A stretch of DNA of 24,699 nucleotides, taken from contig CAMBDN010000008.1 in assembly GCA_945865355.1 (NCBI GenBank), positions 1 through 24,699 on the forward strand, written 5' to 3'. Below the pieces are notes generated by a model. The model saw nothing but the letters and a program-made list of their open reading frames with translations, had not been told where the DNA came from and ran no database searches. This DNA is from Legionella genomosp. 1 (lineage in GTDB: Bacteria; Pseudomonadota; Gammaproteobacteria; Legionellales; Legionellaceae). A program made the translations under genes and the position numbers. Positions within the stretch are counted from its first letter, which is position 1. Each line of letters starts with the position of its first letter. Shown piece by piece: positions 7,772 to 16,057 of the stretch.

Positions 7772-9264
7772 CAGAAGAACAGATAGAAGAACAGATAGAT
7801 GAGAGTGAAATTTACCATATTCGCAAGCAGAAGCTAGCTCATTTACGGGCGGATGGTTTTAATTTCCCCAACCAATTTCGTCGCGAGCATTTGGCGGCTG
7901 ATTTAATGCAGCAGTATGCTGATATAGCAAAAGATGATCTGGCTCCACAGAAGATCAAAGTTGCTGTTGCTGGTCGTATTGTGTTGCGCCGGGTCATGGG
8001 CAAGGCGAGCTTCTTTCATATCCAAGATGTATCGGGTCGGATGCAAATTTATATCCGCCAAAATGATTTGCCTGAGGTTTACGAGCAATTTAAGCACTGG
8101 GATTTAGGTGACATCGTTGGTGTAAAGGGAGAATTATTTATTACCAATAGTGGCGAGTTGACGGTACATGCCGAATTCCTCGAGTTGTTAACAAAATCAT
8201 TGCGGCCATTGCCCGATAAATTCCATGGTTTAGCTGATCAAGAAGTACGTTATCGCAAACGCTATGTGGATTTAATTGCCAATGAAGAAAGCCGTAAAAC
8301 ATTTTTAATCCGTTCGCGGCTGATTCAAGCTTTTCGGCAATTCATGGATTCCCACCAATTTTTAGAAGTGGAAACTCCAATGATGCATCCTATCCCAGGT
8401 GGTGCATTGGCGCGTCCTTTTGTGACGCATCATAATGCATTGGATATGGAAATGTTTTTACGGATAGCGCCAGAGCTTTATTTAAAGCGCTTGGTTGTTG
8501 GTGGTTTTGAACGTGTTTATGAAATCAATCGTAATTTTCGTAATGAAGGGATATCAACACGCCATAATCCAGAATTCACTATGATTGAGTTTTATCAAGC
8601 TTATGCGGATTATCACGATCTAATGGATTTCACGGAAAAGCTGTTGCGGCATTTGTGTGATGTGGTCTTGGGTAGTCGCCAGATAAATTACCAAGGTAAG
8701 ATCATCGATTTTGATATACCTTTCGCGCGCATCAGCATTAAAGAAGCCATTTTGCGCTATCATCCAGAGCTCAAAGCTGCAGATATTGAAACCGTTGATG
8801 GTTGCCATGCGGTACTCACCACATTGGGATTTGCCTTTAATAAAACGGATGGTTTAGGCAAGTTACAAATGATCATTTTTGAAGAAACGGTCGAGCATCA
8901 GTTGATTCAGCCGACGTTTGTTACTGACTATCCAACAGAGGTGTCACCGTTGGCAAGACGGAGTGAGAGCAACCCTGAGGTCACTGATCGTTTCGAGTTC
9001 TTTATTACTGGACGTGAAATTGCTAATGGTTTTTCTGAGTTAAATGATGCAGAGGATCAAGCCGCACGTTTCCATCAACAAGTCGAAGATAAAGACGCTG
9101 GTGATTTGGAAGCCATGCATTTTGATAGCGATTATATCGAAGCCTTAGAATATGGCATGCCACCTACGGCGGGAGAGGGGATTGGTATTGATCGTTTAGC
9201 GATGTTGTTTACCAATTCGGCATCGATTCGCGATGTCATTTTATTCCCGCACTTGCGACAGTAA
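7768..9264 (+). CDS. lysS: Lysine--tRNA ligase, class II
   Basis: Cytosolic LysRS charges tRNA-Lys with lysine using ATP. At 498 residues it is close to the 505 of E. coli. An OB-fold anticodon-binding domain covers about residues 65-160 (VAGRIVLRRVMGKASFFHIQD), followed by the class II core: motif 1 near VETPMMHPIPGGALARPF, motif 2 FRNEGISTRHNPEFTMIEF (starting at about 257) and motif 3 GEGIGIDRLAMLFTNS (starting at about 469) ending in FPHLR. The ATG lies inside the prfB stop (ATGA), so translation is probably coupled and no separate promoter is needed. Downstream is the compound inverted repeat and then the convergent nrdB. Confidence 0.97.
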   Translation: MTEEQIEEQIDESEIYHIRKQKLAHLRADGFNFPNQFRREHLAADLMQQYADIAKDDLAPQKIKVAVAGRIVLRRVMGKASFFHIQDVSGRMQIYIRQNDLPEVYEQFKHWDLGDIVGVKGELFITNSGELTVHAEFLELLTKSLRPLPDKFHGLADQEVRYRKRYVDLIANEESRKTFLIRSRLIQAFRQFMDSHQFLEVETPMMHPIPGGALARPFVTHHNALDMEMFLRIAPELYLKRLVVGGFERVYEINRNFRNEGISTRHNPEFTMIEFYQAYADYHDLMDFTEKLLRHLCDVVLGSRQINYQGKIIDFDIPFARISIKEAILRYHPELKAADIETVDGCHAVLTTLGFAFNKTDGLGKLQMIIFEETVEHQLIQPTFVTDYPTEVSPLARRSESNPEVTDRFEFFITGREIANGFSELNDAEDQAARFHQQVEDKDAGDLEAMHFDSDYIEALEYGMPPTAGEGIGIDRLAMLFTNSASIRDVILFPHLRQ

Positions 9265-9269
9265 GGGCA

Positions 9270-9412
9270 GGATTTGTTAAATGTTTTTATAATAAATCCC
9301 CCTTAGTCCCCCTTTTTCAAAGGGGGAGACTTATGGAGTAGGGTCAGATAATGGCACCAACTTGAAAGTCCCTCCCTTTGACAAAGGGAGGTTAGGAGGG
9401 ATTTGTTAAATG
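9270..9412. repeat. Compound inverted repeat between lysS and nrdB (copy 1)
   Basis: Two related units face each other. The left unit starts AAATCCCCCTTAGTCCCCC (9294 on) and contains a hairpin CCCCCTTT/AAAGGGGG (9308-9315 and 9319-9326, loop TTC). The right unit, on the other strand, starts AAATCCCTCCTAACCTCCC and contains a 9-base stem CCTCCCTTT/AAAGGGAGG (9371-9379 and 9383-9391). The arms match imperfectly over about 39 bases, around a unique core of about 28 bases (GGGTCAGATAATGGCACC). The same 14-base GGATTTGTTAAATG lies at both edges (9270-9283, 9399-9412). A second copy of the units occurs at 23835-23920. It fills the 155-base gap between two convergent genes and may also fold as a two-way terminator, though it lacks T runs. 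Confidence 0.8.
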
Positions 9413-9419
9413 CATTCTT

Positions 9420-10526
9420 TTAGCTTTCTTCTTCCCAACTTAATGTCCCACCGGCTTGATACTCAATGACGCGGGTTTCGAAGAAATTCTTCTCCTTCTT
9501 TAAATCCATCATTTCACTCATCCATGGGAATGGATTTTCAGCACCTGGGTATTGCTCGGGTAGGCCAATTTGGGCCAAGCGACGGTTGGCAATAAAATGC
9601 AAATATTCTTCAAACATTTCGGCATTCATACCCAAAATACCGTTAGGCATGGTGTCTTTGGCATATTGATATTCCATGGCAACGCCATCTTTTATGAGTT
9701 GAATGATGTTCTGTTTGAAATCTTCGGTCCATAAGTGTGGGTTTTCGATTTTGATTTGATTAATGACATCAATCCCAAAATTCATGTGCATGGACTCGTC
9801 GCGTAAAATGTATTGGAATTGCTCCGATGTTCCTACCATTTTGTTGCGTCTACCCATGGATAAAATTTGTGTAAAACCAACGTAGAAAAAGATCCCTTCA
9901 AACACCACGTAAAAAGCAATCAGATCGCGCAACAGGCGCTGATCATTTTCTGTAGTACCCGTATGGAAGTTGGCATCGCCCAAGCTTTGCGTAAAGGGTA
10001 GGGCCCATGAGGCTTTGGTGGCAACGGATGGAATTTCACGGTACATGTTAAATACTTCCGCATCGTCAAGTCCTAGGCTTTCTATAACGTACTGATAAGC
10101 ATGGGTGTGTAGTGCTTCTTCGAAAGCTTGACGCAATAAATATTGGCGGCATTCTGGATTGGTAATATGGCGGTATACCGCGAGGACCAAATTATTGGCC
10201 ACCAGTGAATCAGCTGTTGAGAAGAACCCCAAGTTACGTTTTATAATCAAGCGCTCATCTGCCGTCAAACCATTGGGATCATTCCACAACGCGAGATCCG
10301 CACTCATGCTGATCTCGTTTGGCATCCAATGGTTGGCACAAGCCGTTAAATATTTATCCCAAGCCCAGGTATATTTGAAGGGAACGAGTTGATTTAAATC
10401 AGCACGACAATTAATAATCTTTTTATCATCCACCCGAATTCGGCTGGCCCCCATTTCTAATAATTCAAGGCCAGTTGCACCCAGTGTTTGTGCGGTATTT
10501 TGACGTTCTATTGTTGCACTTGTCAT
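9420..10526 (-). CDS. nrdB: Ribonucleoside-diphosphate reductase, class I beta subunit
   Basis: Small subunit of class I ribonucleotide reductase; its dimetal site makes the radical passed to NrdA for reducing NDPs to dNDPs. The start was set at the ATG at 10524-10526, because AGGAG lies six bases upstream; a longer frame to 10589 runs back through the end of nrdA. This gives 368 residues. Predicted metal ligands by position: D106 (STADSLVANN), E137 and H140 (EEALHTHAY), E210 (FEGIFFY), E244 and H247 (DESMHMNFG). Y144, four after H140, is the radical site. The sequence resembles the chlamydial R2 type, but the Asp and Tyr replace the Glu and Phe of the Mn/Fe class Ic enzyme, so a tyrosyl-radical enzyme is expected. 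The NrdA-binding tail is GGTLSWEEES. It begins 10 bases after the nrdA stop. Confidence 0.95.
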   Translation of the reverse strand: MTSATIERQNTAQTLGATGLELLEMGASRIRVDDKKIINCRADLNQLVPFKYTWAWDKYLTACANHWMPNEISMSADLALWNDPNGLTADERLIIKRNLGFFSTADSLVANNLVLAVYRHITNPECRQYLLRQAFEEALHTHAYQYVIESLGLDDAEVFNMYREIPSVATKASWALPFTQSLGDANFHTGTTENDQRLLRDLIAFYVVFEGIFFYVGFTQILSMGRRNKMVGTSEQFQYILRDESMHMNFGIDVINQIKIENPHLWTEDFKQNIIQLIKDGVAMEYQYAKDTMPNGILGMNAEMFEEYLHFIANRRLAQIGLPEQYPGAENPFPWMSEMMDLKKEKNFFETRVIEYQAGGTLSWEEES

Positions 10527-10536
10527 ACGGTTCTCC

Positions 10537-13356
10537 TCATTGACAGGCTTCGCATTCTGGGTCGGCAATTGAGCAGACCATGGGTTCATTTAGTTTTACA
10601 GCATTTAATACACCATCAGTGACGGTTGATTTCTCAGCGTTACTAGCACCCAAACTACGTAAATAATAGGTTGTTTTTAAGCCGCTTATCCACGCTTGGC
10701 GATAAAGATCATCAAGTTTTTTACCGGATGGTTTGGCCATGTACACGTTTAATGATTGGGCTTGGTCTAGCCATTTTTGCCGGCGTGAGCCTGCTTCGAC
10801 CAGCCACGTTGGGTCTATTTCAAAAGCGGTAGCATAACGTGCTTTCAACGCTGCTGGGATACGATTGATGGGTTGCACACTGCCATTGAAATATTTCAAA
10901 TCATTGACCATGACGGCATCCCATAAATTGAGTGCTTTCAAATCAGCAACCAAATAGGGATTCACTACCGTGAACTCACCGGAGAGGTTCGATTTTACAT
11001 AGAGGTTTTGATACGTCGGCTCGATGGACTGTGACACACCGCAAATATTAGAAATCGTTGCTGTTGGTGCAATCGCCATGAGATTGGAGTTTCGCATGCC
11101 TTGTGTACGTACCTTGATTCGCAAGGCTTCCCAGTCTAGACGTTGTGAGCGATCTTGTTCTAGGTATTGTCCCCGCGCCTGCTGTAGCAGATTGATGGAG
11201 TCGATGGGTAGAATCCCCTTGCTCCACAGCGATCCCTCGTAACTTGAGTATTGGCCACGCTCTTTTGCTAAATCACATGAGGCCTCAATGGCATAATAAC
11301 TTATCAATTCCATCGATGTATCAGCGAATTCGACAGCAGCGGCTGACGAATAATCCAGCTTCAGTGCATACAATGCGTCTTGAAACCCCATGAGACCCAT
11401 GCCGATTGGACGGTGTTTTAAGTTGGAGTTACGTGCCTGTGGAACGGAGTAGTAGTTAATGTCAATGACGTTATCCAGCATGCGAATGGCAGTATCGATG
11501 GTGCGTTTTAATTTTGCCTTATCGAGTTTGCCATTTTTGATATGCGCGGGTAGGTTCACGCTGCCTAAATTACATACCGCAATTTCATCGTGTGACGTAT
11601 TGAGGGTAATTTCGGTACACAAATTAGAACTATGTATCACCCCTACGTGTTGTTGTGGTGAACGTAAGTTGCAGGCGTCCTTAAAGGTGAGCCATGGATG
11701 GCCTGTTTCAAATAGCATGGATAACATTTTACGCCATAACTTGATCGCAGGAATGGTTTTGCTGTTGCGAATTTTTCCTTCGCGAGCCTGTTGTTCACAA
11801 TCGATATACATGGCTTCAAATGCTTTGCCATATTGATCGTGCAAGTCTGGAACTTCATCGGGTGAAAACAGCGTCCAATCACCTTCCGCATGAACGCGTT
11901 TCATGAACAGATCAGGGATCCAAAGCGCTGTGTTCATGTCGTGGGTGCGTCGTCTGTCATCACCGGTGTTTTTCCGTAACTCAAGAAATTCTTCAACATC
12001 ACGGTGCCAACATTCAAGATAGGCACAGACGGCTCCCTTGCGCTTGCCGCCTTGATTCACAGCAACGGCCGTTGCATCAGCAACATTTAAAAAGGGCACG
12101 ACACCTTGTGACTTACCATTGGTGCCTTTAATGTGCGCTCCCATAGCGCGTACGGGCGTCCAATCATTCCCTAAGCCACCAGCAAATTTTGAGAGCAGGG
12201 CATTGTCCTTAATGGCACTGTAAATGCCATCTAAATGATCGGGAACTGTGGTCAAGTAGCAGCTGGATAGTTGTGGGCGGACGGTCCCTGAGTTGAATAA
12301 GGTTGGTGTAGACGACATGTAATCAAAAGATGAAAGCAATTGATAGAATTCAATCGCTTTTTCCTCTTTGTTTTGCTCACGAATGGCAAGCCCCATTGCT
12401 ACACGCATGAAGAAGGCTTGCGTTAATTCATAGCGTACACCTTTATCATGGATAAAATAGCGGTCATAAAGCGTTTGTAAGCTTAAGTAAGTAAATTGCA
12501 TGTCCCGCTCGGGCAACAATGCCTTTCCAAGTTTCTCTAAATCAAATTCACCTAATTTATGGTCAAGGATGCCTTGTTGGATGCCATGAGCAATATAAGC
12601 TTTGAAATAAATGGGGTAGATGTGCGCCATTTCGTCAAAGGTCGCTTCATCTTTGATATTTAATTTACTTAAAGCTTCCCGGCGGTTGCTATCGAGCAGC
12701 AAGCGGGCACTGACGTAGGTGTAATTGGGCTCTGTTTCAACCAGCGCGCGGGCTGACATGATCAAGGCTTTATAGACATCATCTAATTTGGCGTTAGCGT
12801 AGAGGTTGCGTAAGGCATCTTTGATCACAGGCTCGGGGCTAACATGCGCTAAGTCGCGGCATGCTTCAGCGACAATCGTATTAATGCGTGCAATATCCAA
12901 TGGCTTTAATTCACCATTTGGATGGGTAATGAGCAGCGTTTTTCCGTCATGGGCTTGTTGTTTTATTTGTGCATCACGAGCCTTGCGACGTTCTTCGCGG
13001 TATAACACATAAGCGCGCGCAATTTTATACTGGCTGTTACGCATCAAGGCTAGTTCAACTTGATCTTGAATGTCTTCAATGTGAATGGTACCACCACTCG
13101 GTAGCCGACGTTTGAAGGCTTGTGTTATTTGGCGTGTTAGCTCATCGACTTGCTGATAAATGCGATTTGAGGTTGCTGCATTGCTGCCCTCAACGGCAAT
13201 AAAAGCCTTGGTAACAGCAACTTTTATTTTTTCTTCATCATAACGAACGACCTTGCCATTACGTTTGATGGTTTTTAATAAACCAGGTTCGTTGGCGGTC
13301 AACTCGTGTTGACTTGCAGGTGAAAGTTCTCTGACGGGTTCAAGAATTTCTGACAT
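10537..13356 (-). CDS. nrdA: Ribonucleoside-diphosphate reductase, class I alpha subunit, with two ATP-cones
   Basis: Large catalytic subunit of ribonucleotide reductase. At 939 residues it is longer than E. coli NrdA (761) because two ATP-cone domains precede the core: cone 1 at about 25-118 (IKRNGKVVRYDEEKIKVAV, KIARAYVLYREERR) and a more diverged cone 2 at about 140-228 (LLITHPNGELKPLDIARI, YVSARLLLDSNRRE). Core residues by motif: redox pair C366 (SSCYLT) and C595 (VCNLGSVNLP), thiyl-radical C580 with N578 and E582 (NLCTEI), radical-relay Tyr pair 897-898 (TTYYLR), and C-terminal shuttle Cys 935/938 (ECEACQ). P. aeruginosa- and chlamydia-type NrdA also carry multiple cones. GGAGG sits a few bases upstream of the ATG. 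It forms an operon with nrdB. Electrons would come from thioredoxin, kept reduced by the trxB product encoded in this window. Confidence 0.96.
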   Translation of the reverse strand: MSEILEPVRELSPASQHELTANEPGLLKTIKRNGKVVRYDEEKIKVAVTKAFIAVEGSNAATSNRIYQQVDELTRQITQAFKRRLPSGGTIHIEDIQDQVELALMRNSQYKIARAYVLYREERRKARDAQIKQQAHDGKTLLITHPNGELKPLDIARINTIVAEACRDLAHVSPEPVIKDALRNLYANAKLDDVYKALIMSARALVETEPNYTYVSARLLLDSNRREALSKLNIKDEATFDEMAHIYPIYFKAYIAHGIQQGILDHKLGEFDLEKLGKALLPERDMQFTYLSLQTLYDRYFIHDKGVRYELTQAFFMRVAMGLAIREQNKEEKAIEFYQLLSSFDYMSSTPTLFNSGTVRPQLSSCYLTTVPDHLDGIYSAIKDNALLSKFAGGLGNDWTPVRAMGAHIKGTNGKSQGVVPFLNVADATAVAVNQGGKRKGAVCAYLECWHRDVEEFLELRKNTGDDRRRTHDMNTALWIPDLFMKRVHAEGDWTLFSPDEVPDLHDQYGKAFEAMYIDCEQQAREGKIRNSKTIPAIKLWRKMLSMLFETGHPWLTFKDACNLRSPQQHVGVIHSSNLCTEITLNTSHDEIAVCNLGSVNLPAHIKNGKLDKAKLKRTIDTAIRMLDNVIDINYYSVPQARNSNLKHRPIGMGLMGFQDALYALKLDYSSAAAVEFADTSMELISYYAIEASCDLAKERGQYSSYEGSLWSKGILPIDSINLLQQARGQYLEQDRSQRLDWEALRIKVRTQGMRNSNLMAIAPTATISNICGVSQSIEPTYQNLYVKSNLSGEFTVVNPYLVADLKALNLWDAVMVNDLKYFNGSVQPINRIPAALKARYATAFEIDPTWLVEAGSRRQKWLDQAQSLNVYMAKPSGKKLDDLYRQAWISGLKTTYYLRSLGASNAEKSTVTDGVLNAVKLNEPMVCSIADPECEACQ

Positions 13357-13428
13357 GTTTCCTCCAATAAGGGTGAATGTTGTCTACCAATTTTGGAACA
13401 ACATTGCCTATGATTTAATGATATCAAA

Positions 13429-13444
13429 ACACAATATATAGGTA
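13429..13444. promoter_or_regulatory. NrdR-box-like site upstream of nrdA
   Basis: ACACAATATATAGGTA matches the 16-base NrdR consensus (ACACWATATVTWGTGT) at the first 13 positions and differs at the end. A weaker partner, ACAAGATAATGTGTTT, starts at 13462, 33 bases further from nrdA; NrdR boxes usually come in pairs about 31-32 bases apart. Sites at nrd promoters are repressed by NrdR when dATP is high. The strong box lies just downstream of the candidate -10 and the weak one overlaps it. Confidence 0.6.
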
Positions 13445-13463
13445 TTTTACGGCATTTCTTAAC

Positions 13464-13492
13464 AAGATAATGTGTTTCGTAACAAATTTCAA
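13464..13492 (-). promoter_or_regulatory. Candidate nrdAB promoter
   Basis: On the minus strand TTGAAA (13487-13492) and TATCTT (13464-13469) are separated by 17 bases, about 108 bases upstream of the nrdA start. The -35 matches consensus at five of six positions and the -10 at four of six. It is flanked by a NrdR-like box on the nrdA side and a DnaA box on the far side, the arrangement expected for a regulated nrd promoter. Confidence 0.45.
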
Positions 13493-13514
13493 GAGAATAA
13501 GTCTGGGAGTATGC

Positions 13515-13523
13515 TGTGGATAA
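13515..13523 (-). promoter_or_regulatory. DnaA box upstream of the nrdAB promoter
   Basis: TGTGGATAA on the + strand is TTATCCACA on the strand of nrdAB, a perfect high-affinity DnaA box. It lies 22 bases upstream of the candidate -35. In E. coli, DnaA boxes upstream of nrdAB link dNTP supply to replication initiation; the same control is a reasonable inference here. I found only one box by eye. Confidence 0.6.
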
Positions 13524-13569
13524 ATTGTGAGGGGCTGGGTATAGAACCGTTGATCTTTGATTTTACTAG

Positions 13570-14313
13570 CTATCCACGTGGTTTGACAATGATCGCATCG
13601 CTTACGTTTGCAAAACCATGAACATCAAGTTTGAAAGAATTAATGTGAGCATGGAGTTGACTTGAGCTGCCACCGTCTAAATTGAGGGCCTCTTTACAGT
13701 TGAGCGGGGGAAATTGCATCAATTCGGCGAGTGCGGTTGTCGTCATGGGGGCGTTCTCTGTGACAAGGATAATGACCCGTCCATCAGGAGAAATACCCAG
13801 GGCAGATCGTTCTGCTCTCCCTGCTTTTAAAGAGGGAATGTAACCATCAACGAGTAAACGTGGCCCACTTTGTACAGCAAAATCAACGCGATGATTGTCT
13901 TTATACTCTCGTATGCCAGATAAATAGGGTTTTTTGTCTTTAATGTAGAAGACCCCCCACCAACTGATCTGCTTCAGTGGATTGTATTGTTGCTGATTGC
14001 CAATCCGTAGGCCGAGGGGGTGATGTTTGTGGTCAAAAAAGCCGCCATTTATTGTCAGTAGGGCTTTACTGAAGTGGGCAAATTCATCGATAGAGGCGTG
14101 AGGCAGTGATAGAAAATTTGCCATGACCATATCTAATTGATTTTTTTTGAGGTCCACTCGGAATACATGAACATGGGACCAGGGCGCTAATAAATTTGTA
14201 CCTAAATCGACATATTCAATGCCGGGTGCCAATTTTTTCCATTCATCGGCCATTGCTAACGAAGAGGTAAATATAAAACAGAGAAGTAAAAGACGAGCGA
14301 AAACATGCTTCAT
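13570..14313 (-). CDS. Secreted phosphodiester glycosidase (NAGPA) family protein
   Basis: Predicted periplasmic or exported protein of the NAGPA-like family, named after the enzyme that removes N-acetylglucosamine from a phosphodiester-linked sugar; bacterial members are poorly characterised. Motifs seen: INGGFFD, SGPRLLVDG, RSALGISPDGRVIILV and NLDGGSSSQL, in the order usual for this family. The ATG at 14311-14313 is preferred because it opens a clean signal peptide (MKHVFARLLLLCFIFTSSLAMA), giving 247 residues. Three earlier in-frame ATGs extend to 14400, and none of the choices has a good ribosome binding site. It diverges from pmbA and follows, on the same strand but well separated from, nothing else obvious. 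Substrate unknown. Confidence 0.78.
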   Translation of the reverse strand: MKHVFARLLLLCFIFTSSLAMADEWKKLAPGIEYVDLGTNLLAPWSHVHVFRVDLKKNQLDMVMANFLSLPHASIDEFAHFSKALLTINGGFFDHKHHPLGLRIGNQQQYNPLKQISWWGVFYIKDKKPYLSGIREYKDNHRVDFAVQSGPRLLVDGYIPSLKAGRAERSALGISPDGRVIILVTENAPMTTTALAELMQFPPLNCKEALNLDGGSSSQLHAHINSFKLDVHGFANVSDAIIVKPRG

Positions 14314-14448
14314 GGGTAAACCAAGGCGAAAACGGTTGGTAAACGCTTTCATTTCTGAGTGCATTGAATTTAGATGGTAAACAATGGTTTGCCTCAGCAT
14401 GTTAATCTTGTATCCTTGTGTGCATTGGTTCTAACAAGTGGACGTATC

Positions 14449-15807
14449 ATGCGAAAATTACCGCAAAATATCAATAGTGGTAGGCTTAAGTCAACCGAAG
14501 AATTATCTGCAATTATGCAAGAGGTTTTGGCGCGCGCACGCGAACAAGGCGCAACGGATGCGTCTGTGGCTGTTAATCATGATATCGGTTTTGCTATCGA
14601 TGTGCGGATGGGTGAGGTTGAAACAGTAGCCTTTAGTGAGGATAACGGGATAGGTATTACCGCATATATTGGGCAGCGCAAAGGGAGTGCGAGTAGCACG
14701 GATACCTCTCCAGCGGCGATAGAGGCGATGGTGTTGGCCGCAATCGATATTGCCAAGGTCAGTGCTGCTGATCCTTGTTTTGGGCTGGCTGATCGCGATT
14801 TAATGGCTTCTGAATATCCGGATTTGGATCAGTGTCATCCTTGGTCCATCACACCGCCTGAAGCGATTGAAATAGCGCTGAGCTGCGAAAAGCAGGCGTT
14901 AGCGATGGACACGCGTATTGGAAATTCAGATGGTGTTAATATATCCACCTATACGTTTTGCCATGGTTATGCGAACAGTTATGGTTTTTCAGGTGTGATA
15001 CCGAGTAGCCGGCATGGGATCAGTTGTTCGTTGATAGCGAAAGAAGGCGATCTGATGCAGCGTGATTATGATTATACAACAGCACGGAAAGCAACAGATC
15101 TTCTGCCCATTGAGTTATTGGCCGAGAGCGCGGTTAAGCGTGCGGTAAGTCGTCTGGGCGCTAAGCCAGTAAAAACACAAAAATCACCGGTTTTGTTTTC
15201 TTCTCGTGTGTCCAGTGGTTTGTTTTCATCGTTTATAGGCGCAATCAGTGGCTCTAACCTGTACCGAAAAAATTCATTTTTGTTGGATTCAATTGGACAA
15301 CAGCTTTTTCCAAAAATGATACGAGTTTACGACCAACCCCACCTAATCGGTGCTTTAGGCAGTAGCGCTTTTGATAGTGAGGGTGTACTGACGCGAAACA
15401 ATGTTTGGGTAGAGGACGGTAAAATTTGTCAATATGTGCTTGGTAGTTATTCGGCTCGTAAGATGGGTTTAAAAACCACCGCTAATAGTGGTGGTGTATT
15501 TAATTTAACCGTCGATCCCACCGCGGGCAATTTAAGTGATGTGTTGAAAATAATGGGTACGGGGTTGTTAGTTACTGAATTGATGGGACAGGGTGTTAAT
15601 ATATTGACTGGGGATTATTCTCGGGGCGCCAGTGGTTTTTGGGTGGAAGACGGCAAGATTCAATATCCTGTTGAAGAGATAACCATTGCTGGAAATTTAA
15701 AGGATATGTTGGCGTCGATTAAAGCTGTTGGCAACGATATCAACCCAAATGTGGCGACACGTTGCGGCTCAGTATTGATAGACCAAATGATGGTAGCTGG
15801 TAGCTAG
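14449..15807 (+). CDS. pmbA: Metalloprotease-related protein PmbA/TldE
   Basis: Subunit of the TldD/TldE (PmbA) protease, which in E. coli matures microcin B17 and degrades the antitoxin CcdA. TldE is the non-metal-binding partner of the TldD metallopeptidase. The 452 residues from ATG 14449 equal the E. coli size (450); a frame open to 14374 only adds an unsupported leader, and GTGGA lies seven bases before ATG 14449. Hallmarks include the N-terminal GATDASVAV, the central SSRHGISCSLIA, and the C-terminal GDYSRGASGFWVEDGKIQYP and EEITIAGNLKDMLASI. No HExxxH zinc motif is visible, as expected for TldE. Its partner tldD is not in the window. It converges on infA with two bases between stops. 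Confidence 0.93.
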   Translation: MRKLPQNINSGRLKSTEELSAIMQEVLARAREQGATDASVAVNHDIGFAIDVRMGEVETVAFSEDNGIGITAYIGQRKGSASSTDTSPAAIEAMVLAAIDIAKVSAADPCFGLADRDLMASEYPDLDQCHPWSITPPEAIEIALSCEKQALAMDTRIGNSDGVNISTYTFCHGYANSYGFSGVIPSSRHGISCSLIAKEGDLMQRDYDYTTARKATDLLPIELLAESAVKRAVSRLGAKPVKTQKSPVLFSSRVSSGLFSSFIGAISGSNLYRKNSFLLDSIGQQLFPKMIRVYDQPHLIGALGSSAFDSEGVLTRNNVWVEDGKICQYVLGSYSARKMGLKTTANSGGVFNLTVDPTAGNLSDVLKIMGTGLLVTELMGQGVNILTGDYSRGASGFWVEDGKIQYPVEEITIAGNLKDMLASIKAVGNDINPNVATRCGSVLIDQMMVAGS

Positions 15808-15809
15808 TT

Positions 15810-16031
15810 TTAGTTTTTGTCGCGGAAAATAATACGCCCTTTGCTTAGATCATAGGGTGTTAGTTCGACTTTAACTTTGTCACCCGTCAGAATGCGAATG
15901 TAATTTTTACGCATGCGACCAGAAATATGGGCAGTAACAACATGTCCATTTTCAAGCTCAACACGAAACATGGTGTTCGGAAGGGTGTCAATAACGGTAC
16001 CTACCATCTCAATATGATCTTCTTTTGCCAT
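15810..16031 (-). CDS. infA: Translation initiation factor IF-1
   Basis: IF-1 binds the ribosomal A site during initiation and helps IF2 and IF3. The 73 residues form a single S1/OB-fold domain nearly identical to E. coli IF-1 (MAKEDHIEMVGTVIDTLPNT, GHVVTAHISGRMRKNYIRIL, YDLSKGRIIFRD). An in-frame ATG 14 codons upstream exists, but the family N-terminus MAKED and an AGAGAG five bases before it fix the start at 16031. A large hairpin lies 27 bases upstream of the start codon. In E. coli infA belongs to the same neighbourhood as trxB-ftsK-lolA-rarA, matching the context here. Confidence 0.97.
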   Translation of the reverse strand: MAKEDHIEMVGTVIDTLPNTMFRVELENGHVVTAHISGRMRKNYIRILTGDKVKVELTPYDLSKGRIIFRDKN

Positions 16032-16057
16032 AAATCTCTCTGTAGTCGAACGAATAA

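Noticed and set aside
9294..9400. The CCC/GGG-rich stretch as a CRISPR array
   Set aside because: It has only two inverted units with no regularly spaced direct repeats or spacers and no cas genes nearby.
10527..10589. An N-terminal extension of nrdB (starting MNPWSAQ)
   Set aside because: It reads through the end of nrdA in another frame, while the ATG at 10526 has an ideal AGGAG and the resulting length fits the family.
11459..11836. A 125-codon open frame on the + strand opposite nrdA
   Set aside because: It is antisense to the conserved catalytic region of nrdA and is composed of codons dictated by that gene.
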